From the NCBI GenBank assembly GCA_037447655.1, contig JBBHKE010002138.1, positions 1 through 64,000 on the forward strand: a DNA stretch of 64,000 bases. The letters are read 5' to 3'. The stretch's first letter is position 1. Every line of letters begins with the position of its first letter. The position numbers were made by a program, and so were the translations under genes. The notes under the pieces were generated by a model that was not told the origin of the DNA, did not search any database, and saw nothing but the letters and a program-made list of their open reading frames with translations. Positions 47,201-58,297 of the stretch are shown one piece after another. The DNA comes from Zygnema cylindricum (Eukaryota > Streptophyta > Zygnematophyceae > Zygnematales > Zygnemataceae).

Positions 47201-50200
47201 CTTTCCTTTCCCACCACCTTTTCCTTTCCTTTCCCACCCCACCCAGTGTGATTTTCCGATTTTCCCACTTAATCCCTCCTCCCCACTTTTCCTCTTTCTT
47301 CTCGATTTCCTTTTTCCCGACTTCTTGTTTCCCGCCTTTGGACTCTCAACTCCCTCCTCCTCCCCTCTCCTCCCCTGATAGTGTTCCCCCGCCATGATCC
47401 TCTGCCTCATCTGCTGCCTCCACTTGAGCTTCTCTATCTTCTCCTGGGGAGTCATGGGGCTTGACACGTGTGGGAGGAACCTTCCCGGAAAACTTCCGGG
47501 AATTGGCCCGGGAGAATGAGACAAATGCATTTGGGGGGCCATAGGCATAGGCTGTTGGAGAGGGAGAGGAGGTGGGGGAGGAGGAGGCATAATTTGAGAG
47601 GACATGTGTCCTGTTCCCTGTTGAAAACCGGGAGGAGGTTGAGGGAGATAAACCGCCATTCCAGGAACCATGGAGGAGACCCCTTGAGAGGAGGGAGAGG
47701 AGGTTGGAGGAGGAGGGGGAAGGCCTCCCATAGGCATGTGGAGGGGAGAGAGGTAAGGAGATTGCATATATGAACGAGGTCTGTGGCCGTAGGGAGCCAT
47801 GGGAAAGACGGTAGTTTGGGGGGAAGAGGGAGGAGCGTTGGACCTCATAGAGAGGGTGGTGAGAGAGGGAGAGGGAGGGCCAGGAGACATGGAGGTCGAG
47901 GTAGAGAGAGGGAGAGAGTGGCTGGAGATGGTAGGGGAGCTGATCGGGGAGGAGAGACGCCGGGTGTTCCGGTTTGTGCGCTTTTTCGAAGCTCTTTTGT
48001 TTGGGGGGACCTGGAAACATGGGAAAGCAAACGGATGAAGAAATAAAATTTTGAAAAAAAGGAAGTAAACCAGAATTGTAAGAGCTCTTCCCCTCCCTCC
48101 CCCTCCCTCCCTCTCTCCCCCCCTTTCTTTTCTGGTTTTGTATCGGGGGTTTCTTTATGTTCAATCAATTTCCTTTTTCCATCCGAAGGAATCGGCAAAA
48201 GTAAAGCTCTCCCAAGTAAAGCTCTTCCGGAAAACCCCACTTCTCTGAAACCACAAAACCACGCGCCTTATTTCCATAAACATTTGAGGACCGCAAAAGA
48301 AAAGAACAGGAGGAAAAAAATTGTAAGAAACACAATATTCCCAAACTCACACTATTTAAAAACCGTTTCTCTCGAACAACTCCCACATAAAACAAGTAGA
48401 ATAAGTCAAAACATGCACCTGAGACGGTTGGGTTTTCTCGACATCTCCCGTTTGGGCTGAAGAGAGCCCTCCCTCTTCCTCCCCCGAGGCCGTCTCCCCA
48501 TTTGACTTCTGGGAGGCGGCCTTTGAATTCTGAAACCACCCCATTTCACCACCGAAAAAAACTAAATAAAAAAAAAGGCCCACGAGAATGTCACCTCAAA
48601 ATTATGGGCTTTCAGCCATATAAAAAATGGTCATAAAAAAACAAACTGCCCGCAAACAGAAACAACCGGCATTGTCAAAATAAAAACTCCTCTACTTCAG
48701 CCCCTCTTTTTTCTGATGGTCCCATATCCTACCACTGAACTAAAACGGAACTAATATCCCCATGTCCTCTCTCTCCTCCTCCTAACCCCCTTCCTACCCC
48801 CCGTTTTTTTTCCCTTATACGTACTGTTCCAAGTCCAGAAGTATTCTGGTCTCCCTGCACCCCCCTGTGTCTCCTCTGGAGAGTCCTCTGCTGTTCCTCG
48901 TGTCTCTTTTTCAACTGTTTCTGTTCCTCCTCCTGTCTCTGTCTCAGAGAAGAAATTTCTAAATACTGTTCATGCGCTCCTGGTTCTCCTCCTCCTCCTC
49001 CCAAGGTCCCCCATTCCCCGGGACTCCCCCTGGACTCCGATTCCACCTTCCCAGAAGTTTCCAAATTTGGGTCTATCTCTCCATTGACTGGTCCTGATTG
49101 GCCCTCCGGAGGAGTCCAGAGGAGAGCCTGGGAGGCGGAGGAGGAGAGCCACTCCTCGGTCTCCCCGGAGAGGGATGCCAGGGAGGCCCGCGCACCGGAG
49201 GAGCCGCTCACGCTGCAGGGAAGGAAAACCAGAAGGGAAGGGAAGGGAAAACGTACATTTCATTCACTTATTGAGACGGCAACTTTAAGTAAGAGAACAA
49301 ACAAAAAGAGGGGAAGTGAAGATAGAATTGACTAGGTGTTTTCCTGAAGCAAAGAGAGTGCCAAACGATAGGTTTGCAAAAGACGGACGGCTATTTGTAC
49401 CCAAATCTCTAGTCACACAGGGCGGAGATAGAACGGCAGAGAAAAGCAGAAATTGGATAGTTTAATGGAATTTTGCGAAGACAATGAGAAAGGTCGCAGG
49501 AACGAGGTGGATCAGAGCCGACAGAATGGGGGGGGAGGGAAGGAGGGAGGGGAAAGAGGCGAGAGATCGTCGAGATCGGAGAGAGAGAAAGAAAGAGAGA
49601 AAGAGTCAAGATGGAGGATTTTCCCTTTCATGGAAAAAAAAAAGGAAATAACAAGTACGCAATAGGGGCAAGTCAAAATCTCTTCTTACCAAAACATCTT
49701 GTCCATATCCTCGCCTTGACCAAAATTCGACCACCCGAATTCCAAAAAGTTCGTATGATTATTCTCCTCATCCTCTCCCTCGAACAGCTCCACATCTCCA
49801 TCGGCCGGACCCACATCATTTAGTGAGAAATGACAGGAGGTAGTGATTGCAGTGGTGTCTTCCTCCTCAAACATACCATTCCCTCCCATAGAAAACACTC
49901 CCATATCTCCCATGCCCGCCTCTGTCTTAACTGCTTTCTCTCCTCCTCCTCCACCTCCTATGTCCCCTCTTATCGCTCCTCCCACCAAATCCTGAACATT
50001 CTCCATCATTTGAGATGTGGATACACCCATTTGTTTTGCACCACTGTCCATTCCATTCTCATTCTCATTCTCATTCTCGCTTGTATCAGATTTCACTCCT
50101 CCCAGGAGGATCTCTGTGGCATCTGCCTGTTTCTGAGACCCTCCTCCCCTAGTTTCCACCTTCGCAGAATTTCCTGACAAGCCTTGGTCTCTATGTACCC

Positions 50201-50716
50201 GTTTACGTCTATCCGTTCCGTTTGGAGCCCACACTGGCAATTCTTCGGCAACTCCTGGGACGATATGGTCGTCAGTCTCCCCGAATTCTTCCCACACCAT
50301 ATCATCGAACTGCAACAGAAAACATATCACATGGAAAGGGACCAAAAAATGGAGCACTGCCGTAAGTTTCCTACTACTTGTTTCGACCTGATTTTTCCGG
50401 GCTAGTCTGAAAAATAAGTCGGGCAGAAGAAGAAAACAAACCAGACCATTCTGGTACTTCACTTTACCTGACAACGAAATAGATCTACATGAATCAATGA
50501 TACACACACGTCTCCCTTTCCTTTCGGCAATGAAAAACGAGTGGTTAAAAAATACAAAGCAGCTACTTGGACAATATCCACTCATAAAAACTACGAAACC
50601 GAGCCGAAAAAAGTCACCTGTATTCTGGACTGTTCCGATAAAGAATTGCTATGGGAGAAAGGACGAGCTCCATTGAAATCAGAAACTTCTTCCTGCGATG
50701 CCAAACATCGGCTCAT
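44231..50716 (-). CDS. LNK-like: LNK-like clock co-activator, multi-exon
   Basis: Minus-strand exons: (1) 50716?-50618, (2) 50309-49690, (3) 49212-48825, (4) 48529-48419, (5) 48010 to between about 47350 and 47100, (6) a short exon ending 46243, (7) 45815-45655, (8) 45452-44231 (TGA). Phases agree for 1-5 and 6-8. LNK hallmarks occur in family order. Exon 2 has M-V-W-E-E-F-G-E-T-D-D-H-I-V-P and F-G-W-S-N-F-G-Q-G-E-D-M-D-K-M-F; exon 3 E-E-W-L-S-S-S; exon 5 E-K-I-E-K-L-K-W-R-Q-Q-M-R; exon 7 G-T-R-L-C-I-R-D-A-L-F-R-L-A; exon 8 E-T-N-P-I-D-R-N-I-A-N-L-L-F-Q-R-P. In Arabidopsis, LNK proteins are nuclear co-activators recruited by REVEILLE MYB factors to evening clock genes; no DNA-binding domain is expected or seen. 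The predicted protein is near 1,100 residues, against about 600 in flowering plants as I recall, because of Gly- and Pro-rich expansions, mainly in exons 5 and 8. The start codon, the exon 5 donor and the exon 6 acceptor are unresolved. Confidence 0.85.
45591..45609. repeat. C19 homopolymer in the last intron of the LNK-like gene
   Basis: Nineteen C on the plus strand, so G19 in the transcript, about 45 nt downstream of the exon 7 donor (45655). It may be polymorphic in length. Confidence 0.9.
45818..45845. repeat. G28 homopolymer acting as the polypyrimidine tract of an intron
   Basis: Twenty-eight G on the plus strand. On the coding strand this is C28 ending in AG at the acceptor of exon 7 (CAG|CTGGAG at 45815). 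Confidence 0.9.
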
Positions 50717-51067
50717 AGCCTTGCAGGGAGAGTCAACTTTTGCGTTTTCCGGGAACTGTCCATTTTTACGGAACGGCAAGCATGCACATGCATGCTGTTG
50801 CACTTTGTAAACGTTAAGGCTTCCAGGGGGGAAGGAAGGAGGGTAATTGTGATACCGACATTTTCAATTTCTAATACTGCCCAAAGGAGGTATCGACTTC
50901 AGGGATATCTTTCACAAAGTATATAATACAAATGATCCAGAGACACAAATTCACAATAACAAGTAGAGCATAAAAGACATAAATCATAACAACAAGCTCC
51001 CTGTCGGGTCATGTTGAAGACAGAAGTCCTCCAGAAGCTGTATTGAAAAGGACATAATGGCATGTAC

Positions 51068-51075
51068 AGATTTTT
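51068..51075 (-). promoter_or_regulatory. CCA1-binding-like site
   Basis: AGATTTTT on the plus strand, i.e. AAAAATCT on the gene's strand, about 350 bp upstream of the proposed ATG. Such 8-bp words occur by chance. Confidence 0.2.
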
Positions 51076-52340
51076 CCTGCAGCCATGACTGCAGAGCCAC
51101 ACAATTCTTGTCAACACTAACTACCGTACTCTCCAACCACAGTTTCAGCGCCATTTTGTGACAAAAGTGGACAGACCTCCACACAACATCCATTTTCACA
51201 TATGGACATCCTCCTTGCACATGTAGGAATATGCATACAACCATAGAAACACACATCGGCCCCATTTCTCCCTCACCCCCCGTCTCTCCCACTTCCCCAC
51301 TCTTGTCCTCTCCCCCTCTGCCTCTCTCCCTCCCCCCATCTCCCCCCCCCCTATCCACCTCTCTCCCTCTTTTCCCCCCTGCCCCCCCCTATCCACCTCT
51401 CCCCCTCTCCCCCTCTTCTCTGATGCCACTTTGTGCTAACTTCCCATAGAAAAAGTTATCAGCCTATTCCTTTTTGCCTCGCTCCCTTGCCCTATCTTTC
51501 CTCCCAACCGTTCTCCCTCCCTCGCCCTACTGTAGCTCCTGTAATAAAACTATGTCGCCACTACTGCCCATACCACCCACGAACCCTCTCGTACTCTTCT
51601 CTCCCTCTCCTTCTTACAATCTTGTCTCTCCCTCTCTCCTGACACATGTGCTCTCTTCATCCTCAAATTCCCCTTCCCTCAGACACCCTTCTTCTCTCCC
51701 ACTTTCTTACATTTCCAGCCCAATCACCCTTTCACTTCTCCCATCTCGTACTCAGTCCTCCCCCCCCTCTCTCCTCATCCCTTATTCCCCTCCCTTTCCC
51801 TCCCCTCCCTCTCCCAAACAAAGAGTGAAGGCATTCTCACCGACGACCAGCTCGTGATGGGATTCTCCGATTCATTAAATCCCCACGATGACATTGAGCC
51901 GCCCCTCTCTCTCCCTCTCTCTCCTCCTCGCTCTCTCTCCCTCTCTCCCCCCCTCTCTCTCGCGCTCCCTCTCGCTCTCTCTCTCTCCCTCTCTTGCAAT
52001 TCCTTTCCCCTACGCTTCCTCCTACCTGTCCCCTATCCCTTTCCTACTTCTTCCCCTTCCACAATCCCTCGCCTATCCCCTTTCTGACTTCCTCCCTTTC
52101 CGAGAACCTTCCGAACTATTCCTAAATATCCTCTTCCCCTCAGCTTGTCTACTTCTCTCCCTCTCCCTCTCTCTCCTCCTAACCTTTTTCCTCTGGCCCT
52201 AAACAGAACCTTTTCCCCTTTATCTCTTCCCTTCACCCCATTCTCGTCCTCCATGACCTCATGGCGGTCCTCCACTACAGGACAAAATAAGTCGAATGTA
52301 CTTTTTGGATATCCCTCTAACCCTAAAAGGAGTCTGACAG

Positions 52341-52348
52341 AAAAATCT
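52341..52348 (+). promoter_or_regulatory. CCA1-binding-like site
   Basis: AAAAATCT on the plus strand, upstream of the LNK-like gene, 20 bp from a TAACCCTAAAA word. Low specificity on its own. Confidence 0.2.
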
Positions 52349-52543
52349 CGGAAACTTTTTTCCAGAAGAAGTACTCAGCCACATGTCCAGTTGTGAGGGT
52401 TTCAAGGGTTCCGAACAGCCTTAACTAATGACCCGGGGAAAGTGCTCCCTCTCCCTCCCTCCCTCCCTTGATTTTGTCCTTATCTCGTGTTTGTTCCCAC
52501 ACGTGTTAGCATTATCTCTGAGTGGAAGTTCCGAGCCCTGCAA

Positions 52544-52552
52544 AAACCCTAA
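52544..52552 (+). promoter_or_regulatory. Telo-box AAACCCTAA
   Basis: AAACCCTAA matches the plant telo-box; a related TAACCCTAAAA lies at 52318-52328. Telo-boxes are common near plant transcription starts and match plant-type telomere repeats. Confidence 0.35.
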
Positions 52553-53159
52553 AGGTCGTCTGAGTTTGCTGATCAGAAATTTCGACTTCCGAGCCTTCCT
52601 CTGCCCGCGCCCTGACCAGCCCTGCCTACGTCATCCCCTTTGATCAAAATCCTCCCAAAACCAGACAAAAAACTAAAGACAGATTCGAAAACCGCTTCAA
52701 ATGCTATATCGCCATGGTTTGCTTCCCTTCTTCCTTCCCTTCTTCATTCCTTTCTCGCCGTTGGCCGCTAGATAGCAAGATGGTCGTTCTGTGGCAAGTC
52801 TCTTCTGTGCCGCTTTCGCAAGCAGGTGCAACCGCCCCGTCGTCCCCGAATAGTCTCCCGGGCAGCGCGTGTCGCCGTGGTTCTGCTTCTGTGCTGCCGG
52901 GGGCGCTAGACGCCAAGCGCCGAGGGAATGTGGGGCTGAGAAGGGGAGGGAAGGTAGGGCGGATCCGGAGAGCCAGTAGAACGTGAGGCAAAGATGTGGC
53001 GTCTGCCAGCGTGCGAATCTCCCTAAATTCTTAGTGACACGTGGCAGATTGAGAGCCGCAAGGGGCATGGCTGTGTCACACGAAAGGTGAAATAATCCAG
53101 TGCGTGCTACAGTGCTGCTGTGCGTCTGACCGTACGCGTAATCTGCCGACTCTATGCTC

Positions 53160-53645
53160 TACACCGCCAATCGCTATTAGCGTGTAGGTTTCATTAGCGT
53201 ATACAAATAATTACCGTGGTGTACGCTATTTAAGAATTTGAAAATTTTGGAAAAATCATACATTCTAATTGTTTGATTATGGTAATTTGGATATTTGAAA
53301 AAAAAAAATGTCGGTCGCAAACATGCTTACACTAATATAAGTTTCCGTACAAAATCTGACAAATCGTACACAAATCGTACATTCACACGGTCAAAACGCG
53401 GCTGTCGGACGAATATGTGCGAGCGGGATTTTTTACGACCTGGTTTTTTTTCCTTTTTAGAACGCACATTCTCATGCGTCCGCGGTTACTAAAACTAATT
53501 TATTGTAATTTTTAACTTAAAAAGGTACATTTATGTACGGTCGGACAATGACCGTACACCACTCTATTTAAGAGACAACGTACTGAATATAACCCTAAAT
53601 AGAATAAAGAAAAAAATAGAATAAACTACGCTATTTGAGAATAAA
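53160..53645 (+). mobile_element. MITE copy truncated by the assembly gap
   Basis: Begins TACACCGCCAATCGCTATTA and follows the complete copy at 60421-60952 through ATACATTCTAATTGTTT, GTCGCAAACATGCTTACACT and TTTTTAGAACGCAC. It stops at the run of N, so the right inverted repeat is missing. No coding capacity. Confidence 0.85.
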
Positions 53646-53655
53646 NNNNNNNNNN
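53646..53655. other. Assembly gap of 10 N
   Basis: Ten N between a MITE and the 3' part of a Gypsy element. The round number suggests a placeholder of unknown true length. Confidence 0.99.
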
Positions 53656-53849
53656 TGAAAACTCAGGTCCTTTAAGTTACTACGACTTTTCTTAATAGGT
53701 TGTGTCCTTTTTTTTAATGAGCATAATCAAGTAAGCAACCACTTTACCGCAACAGTAAACGTATTATTTCTTAAATGTAAAGTGACACTATTATTCTGTG
53801 AGAGGATAGATGTTTCTAATTCACTACGTGTATAATACTGACCATCTGT

Positions 53850-55341
53850 TCAATCCACTTACATCTTTAACCACATAAAGTTTAAATTACAGTTTTGATA
53901 AGGATCTATCTGTTTACATCAACGTCTAGGAAATTCATCAATATTCTTATAAATCACAGCAAAATATTGATCTTTATCATAACCATGTCTAACAACATCT
54001 AAAAAAAATTCATCTCGAAACCACCAAACTTATTTCAAAACATCTACTTAAAGGATCTGCAACTACATTTGTCTATCTAGGAATAGTTTTGACATTAAAT
54101 TTGAAATACACCAATTTCTACATTCACCTAACTTGTCTACCAGTCATAATATGTGCATCACTTAATCTTTGTAGATAGGAGAGTGTCTTATTATCACAGT
54201 GAAATGTAAATTCTTTATTATGCAAATGACAACGCCATTTCACCAACGAATGAACTAATACGAGTAATTTTTTTTCCTGTGTTGGATAATTCTTTTCAGC
54301 ATCATTGAATTTCCTGGACTCAAAAGTAATATGATAAAAGTGTTTGCCGAATCTTTGACTTATGACTGCACCTAGACCTTCATCAGTTGCATCTGTAGTG
54401 ATCAGAACTTCTTCATATTCTCCAGCAGGGTCAGGATACACCAATGTAGGGGCAGAGGTCAACTTCCCTTTTAGTTCTTTGAATGCTCTCTCCTGATCAG
54501 CTCCCCACACAAACGTCTCCTTCTCCCCAAGTAAATCCGTCAAAGGTGCGGCGATCATACTGAAGTTCCTGATAAATTTCCTGTAATAAGTGGCCAATCC
54601 CAAAAATGATCTAACTTCCGTGACATTAGTAGGTTGCTTCCAATTTTGGATTGCTATAATTTTGGATGGATCTGTTTTAACACCTTCCTCGCTAACTATG
54701 TGTCCCAAAAATACTTGTTCACCTTTAAGAAAGCTGGATTTTGACAATTTTCCATATAATTTTCTTTCTTTTAACCTTTCCAACACTTTTCTTAAATGAA
54801 TTTCATGATATTATTTAGATCCAATGTAAACTAAAATATCATCTATAAACACCTGAACAAACTCATCTATGTAATCTTAAAAAGTTTGGTTTATTAATCG
54901 TTGGTAAGTAGGCGGTGCATTCGTTAACCCGAATGGCATCACTATCCATTCAAAATGACCCACCCTAGTCCTAAATGCAGTTATATCAACATCCTCAATT
55001 CTATATGGCACTTGATTAAAGCCACTACGCATATCAATCAACTAAAATAATTTAGCACCTTTTAAATGATCTATCAAATCATAAATTAAAGGTAACGGAT
55101 ACTTATCCTTCACCGTAATCTTGTTCAAACTACGATAGTCCACACACATTCTCAAAGTTTCGTCCTTCTTTTTGACGAAGAGAACCGGTGCTCCGTACTG
55201 TGATTTGCTGGGCTGAATATGTCCTTTCTCCAAAAGCTCCTTGATTTGTTTCTTTAACTCAACCTTCTCAAAGAAACTGTGTTTATAAATTCCAGTGACA
55301 GGAGGATTACATCCAAGTTCAAGGTTAATAACATGTTTCAC
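53850..55341 (-). pseudogene. Gypsy reverse transcriptase and RNase H
   Basis: 55341-55042 holds the RT start: [19 protein letters not shown], then [11 protein letters not shown] and Y-P-L-P. The catalytic F-I-D-D-I-L-V-Y-I has its Asp pair at 54843-54838. 54786-54124 is open and covers F-L-G-H-I-V-S-E-E-G-V, then R-S-F-L-G-L-A-T-Y-Y-R-K-F-I and the RNase H part with T-D-A-T-D-E-G-L-G-A and K-N-Y-P-T-Q-E-K-K. The tail V-V-A-D-P-L-S-R is recognisable near 54055. Stops at about 55040 and 54810 split the frame. The enzyme would copy element RNA into cDNA; this copy is inactive as read. Confidence 0.85.
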
Positions 55342-55811
55342 ATCTCAGGAAGGTGGCCTTCTTGAGGGTAAATCACTTGAGAAAATATCTTGAAATTAAA
55401 AAATGGAATCTTTAACAACAGCATCAAAAGTATTTATGTTAGTTAAAAAATCAGATTGTTGTGTATCAAGATTTTTAGTCGTGTCTGTGTCTGATTTAGG
55501 AATAACATCAATGTTAGTGTTTTCTCCCCCCCTTTCATCAATAATTTCCTCAGTTACTAATAACAAAAAAACATGATTTGTTTTATCTTTTAAATGCTTT
55601 TTAAATTGTTTAGCAGAAATCAAACCTTCCACTCCCAATCTGTTTATGTTATTTATGTGATTTCTATGCTATTTCTTAGATGATAATGCTTGCAAAACGT
55701 TCCAACCATTTTCAGACTTCACCTTCAAGGTGTTAATTTCCCAATTCATATGAGGATTATGTTTAGTTAACCAAGGCTTTCCCAGGATTAGGTCTTCACT
55801 TCCCAAATTCA

Positions 55812-56012
55812 TTATTTCACACACAACTTTATTTTATGACCCTGGATATCAACTTCTTTTGTGTCACTTTGTAAGTCTAATGTGGAGTTATTACCATTTG
55901 GAACTTGAACATGTAAAGGCTTTTCCCTTATAACAGTAGGATTTTTATTTTCCTCTACGAACTTATGGGAGATAAAATTATGTGTAGCACCTGAGTCGAC
56001 CATTACTCTCAA
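55812..56012 (-). pseudogene. Gypsy aspartic protease
   Basis: M-V-D-S-G-A-T-H-N-F-I-S near the start of the frame is the retroviral-type aspartic protease motif with its catalytic Asp intact, followed by V-Q-V-P-N-G-N, D-I-Q-G-H and L-C-V-K. The continuation (L-G-S-E-D-L-I-L-G-K-P-W, about 55800-55760) lies in another frame, so there is a break near 55812. It precedes the reverse transcriptase, as in Gypsy elements. Confidence 0.75.
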
Positions 56013-56349
56013 CGGTTTTCCTTTTACTAATATTTAAATCTGATCAAACTGTGTCTGGTGTCCTCGTTACTTAATTGTCCTAACATAGGTCTGTTGTTGA
56101 GAATTTCATCAAAAGGATTTTTCAGGCTATGTATTGTAGTGAGAATCGTGATAAATTCATCTATCCTAAACTTTCCATTCATTAATTTGCCCTCCAAGGT
56201 AAACTCATTAACTTCTAGATCTGGTTGACTCAACTGAGGACTTTCATTTAGTCCTTCCCGTTTCTCACCTCCTGGGCTTCTTGCTCAGCTAAGTATAATG
56301 CAACGTCCTCTTAAAGACCCTCATTGACATCGACTATTTTGAGAGAACC

Positions 56350-57260
56350 CTTATCGGTACAGTCTTTAGCGTAATGACCTAGACCTAGGCATTTGAAACA
56401 AGTGACCGTCTTTTTGGGTTTTGTGCACTCCTTATTGAAATGTCGTTCCTCTCCACAATTATATCAATTAATCTTCTTCAATTTCGCACACTACATGCTC
56501 TATGACCCCTTTTTTGACAGATAGTGAATGTAGGTATGGTAAGATTAGGTTTCTCAGCATTAATGCTTGGTTTAGGCTTCTTAATGTATCCCCCTATATT
56601 GTTAAATTTTTTCCTGCATTAACACTCTGTCCTCCTCTCTCTGATTTCCCCTGAAGATATTATGCCTTTTCACTAGACTAGCATTCAAACCCTCTTCCAC
56701 AAATTTCTCCTCATCCCACTCTGATACTTCATTCAAATTACCCCTGAGTAATCCAATTTCCCGATTATACCCTAACTGATCCTCTAATTTCCCGATTATA
56801 CCCTAACTGATCCTCTAATTCCAATGATTTATCATATGATTCTTTCAAATTGTTGAAAGTTTTATGTTTCGGTTTTGATTTCAGTACAGGGTTCAGGTAG
56901 TTGAAAAATACAACTAAGCCATTTCATCAGTCAAACCTATGACATGAATGCTAAATGAGTCAAATTCCACAATATAATCCTTCACCGATCCAGTGTGCTT
57001 TAAGTTAAACCACTTTTCTTCTATTCTGGATTTATAAGTGACCGACAAGTCACGCGATTTGATCGTGGTTTTAAAAGCCTCCCAATCATCATTATCACAA
57101 ATTATCTTAGACCTTCTTTTAGTGTAATACCAAATATGAGCATCACATTTTAGACAACTAACAGCAAAAGAAGTGTAATCGTCACGATCAAATTTTCTAG
57201 ATTCCAAATAATACTCCATATGAAAAATCTAGGCATCGAACTCATCAATCTTCTTTCCAT
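56350..57260 (-). pseudogene. Gypsy gag with zinc knuckle
   Basis: 57219-56914 is open: M-E-Y-Y-L-E-S-R-K-F, W-Y-Y-T-K-R-R and K-W-F-N-L-K-H-T-G-S-V-K-D-Y-I, the Gypsy gag core (Retrotrans_gag type). Just upstream lies F-D-G-K-K-I-D-E-F-D-A-W-I. A CCHC knuckle (C-F-K-C-L-G-L-G-H-Y-A-K-D-C) lies at about 56358-56399. A short local duplication (about 56757-56820, GATTATACCCTAACTGATCC twice) and several stops lie between the core and the knuckle. Confidence 0.75.
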
Positions 57261-57490
57261 CAAAAGATGGTGCCTCGCTAAATACCTTTCTGTTTCAATT
57301 TTGAGGAAATTGCAGAATTGAATTGGCACTAACTTACTTTCAATGTCTTTTTGATTTCACAGATTTTGACCTTTTTGAAGGATTTGTTAAGGAGAAGAAG
57401 TCTTGGATTGGAGCAATCTGAGGACTTCAAATCTACAACAAATTTCTTTGGGAAGTTATATTATATCTTTCTTTTGTTTAATCTTATTGT

Positions 57491-57856
57491 GTGATAATTG
57501 CAAACTCTTCATGGGAACGTGAAATGGAGAATGCTTTGAATGTTTTGAAGAAACGTACTGTGAAATTGGTCAAAAGATTTAATAATCATACTGTTGCTGT
57601 AGATGAAACAATTTCCGAATTGAAAAGTGAATTGAAAATTGTTAAAGAAAATGGAAATGTTTCAAATGAGAAATTGGATGAGCTTATTAACTTAATTCAA
57701 ACTAAGAATGATGTTATTGACCAAAATGGTGAAAGTAGTAAAAGGAATGCCAGTTTAAGGGAGGATGATCATGATATGCCTAAAAAAATAAAAAATTTGC
57801 AACAACAAAATAAAAAGGCAACCAAAGGTGACAATTTAGGGTTTGAAAATTTTTAA
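57491..57856 (+). CDS. Charged coiled-coil ORF, antisense to the Gypsy leader
   Basis: 121-residue open frame on the plus strand, opposite to the element. The ATG at 57491 opens M-I-I-A-N-S-S-W-E-R-E-M-E-N-A-L, followed by a Lys/Glu-rich stretch with hydrophobic residues at heptad spacing (about residues 12-75) and a polar Lys/Asn/Gln-rich tail. It resembles no family I can name. It lies between the gag start (about 57260) and the primer-binding site (58284). Some plant Gypsy elements do carry extra ORFs in or next to their coding region, so this may be an element-encoded accessory ORF or a captured piece of host sequence. A chance frame is less likely given its length and composition but possible in AT-rich DNA. 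Confidence 0.4.
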   Translation: MIIANSSWEREMENALNVLKKRTVKLVKRFNNHTVAVDETISELKSELKIVKENGNVSNEKLDELINLIQTKNDVIDQNGESSKRNASLREDDHDMPKKIKNLQQQNKKATKGDNLGFENF

Positions 57857-58283
57857 GTCATTTTTGGACTCCTTTGCTCTTCAAGAAGTAAAGTGCTCCA
57901 CTTTCCTTCTCCACCATTAGCAAATTTCCCATTTCCCACTACTTCAGGATCTTATGTTCTATAATCCTCACATCCTCACCCTTTATGGCTTCAAGCCCTC
58001 CCTCTACACATGAATCATAGTTAGGAGAAGACAAGTTTGTTTGGCCTCTAGGTAATTAGAGTGAGCTTCAGCGGTAGCTACACTGCCCACCCGGCCTTCT
58101 TAGTCTTTAGGACCTAAGCACGCCCCACATCTAACCAGCGGCCACTGGCTGTGTGATCACTCAGTTTCCCTCCAATCCCCAACCAGTTCACATTGTGGTT
58201 CTACCGACACAGATTAGAGCAACCTCACCGGTCACGGCAATCGATAATCGAGTGAGCAAACTTCTCCTTGGTTTCTAACCAAA

Positions 58284-58295
58284 GCTCTGATACCA
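58284..58295 (-). other. Primer-binding site complementary to initiator tRNA-Met
   Basis: TGGTATCAGAGC on the minus strand, followed by TTTGGTTAG. This is the standard plant LTR-retrotransposon primer site. It lies two bases inside a TGTAATAGGG/...CCCTATTACA boundary, as expected next to a 5' LTR. Confidence 0.9.
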
Positions 58296-58297
58296 TA

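Larger units (their letters stand above)
50717..53150. promoter_or_regulatory. Upstream region of the LNK-like gene, CT-rich
   Basis: Long pyrimidine-rich runs on the plus strand (51260-51420, 51480-52080, 52430-52470), GA-rich on the gene's strand, as often seen around 5' leaders in this window. GC content rises to 52.70-53.05 kb. Open frames here are low-complexity shadows. The first exon or exons of the gene may lie within this stretch. Confidence 0.4.
53656..58297 (-). mobile_element. Ty3/Gypsy LTR retrotransposon, 3' part missing
   Basis: On the minus strand, in order from 58297 down: primer-binding site, leader, gag with zinc knuckle, aspartic protease, reverse transcriptase and RNase H. 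The order protease-RT-RNase H without a preceding integrase is Gypsy-type. Integrase and the 3' LTR are absent; the sequence ends at the gap. Confidence 0.85.

Noticed and set aside
47346-48240. Two further long minus-strand frames (272 and 131 residues)
   Set aside because: Only the frame with E-K-I-E-K-L-K-W-R-Q-Q-M-R joins its neighbours in phase; the other two are shadows of exon 5 and its flanking intron.
52697-53068. 123-residue minus-strand frame upstream of the LNK-like gene
   Set aside because: Overlaps two other frames in GC-rich DNA, shows no family and no splice link.
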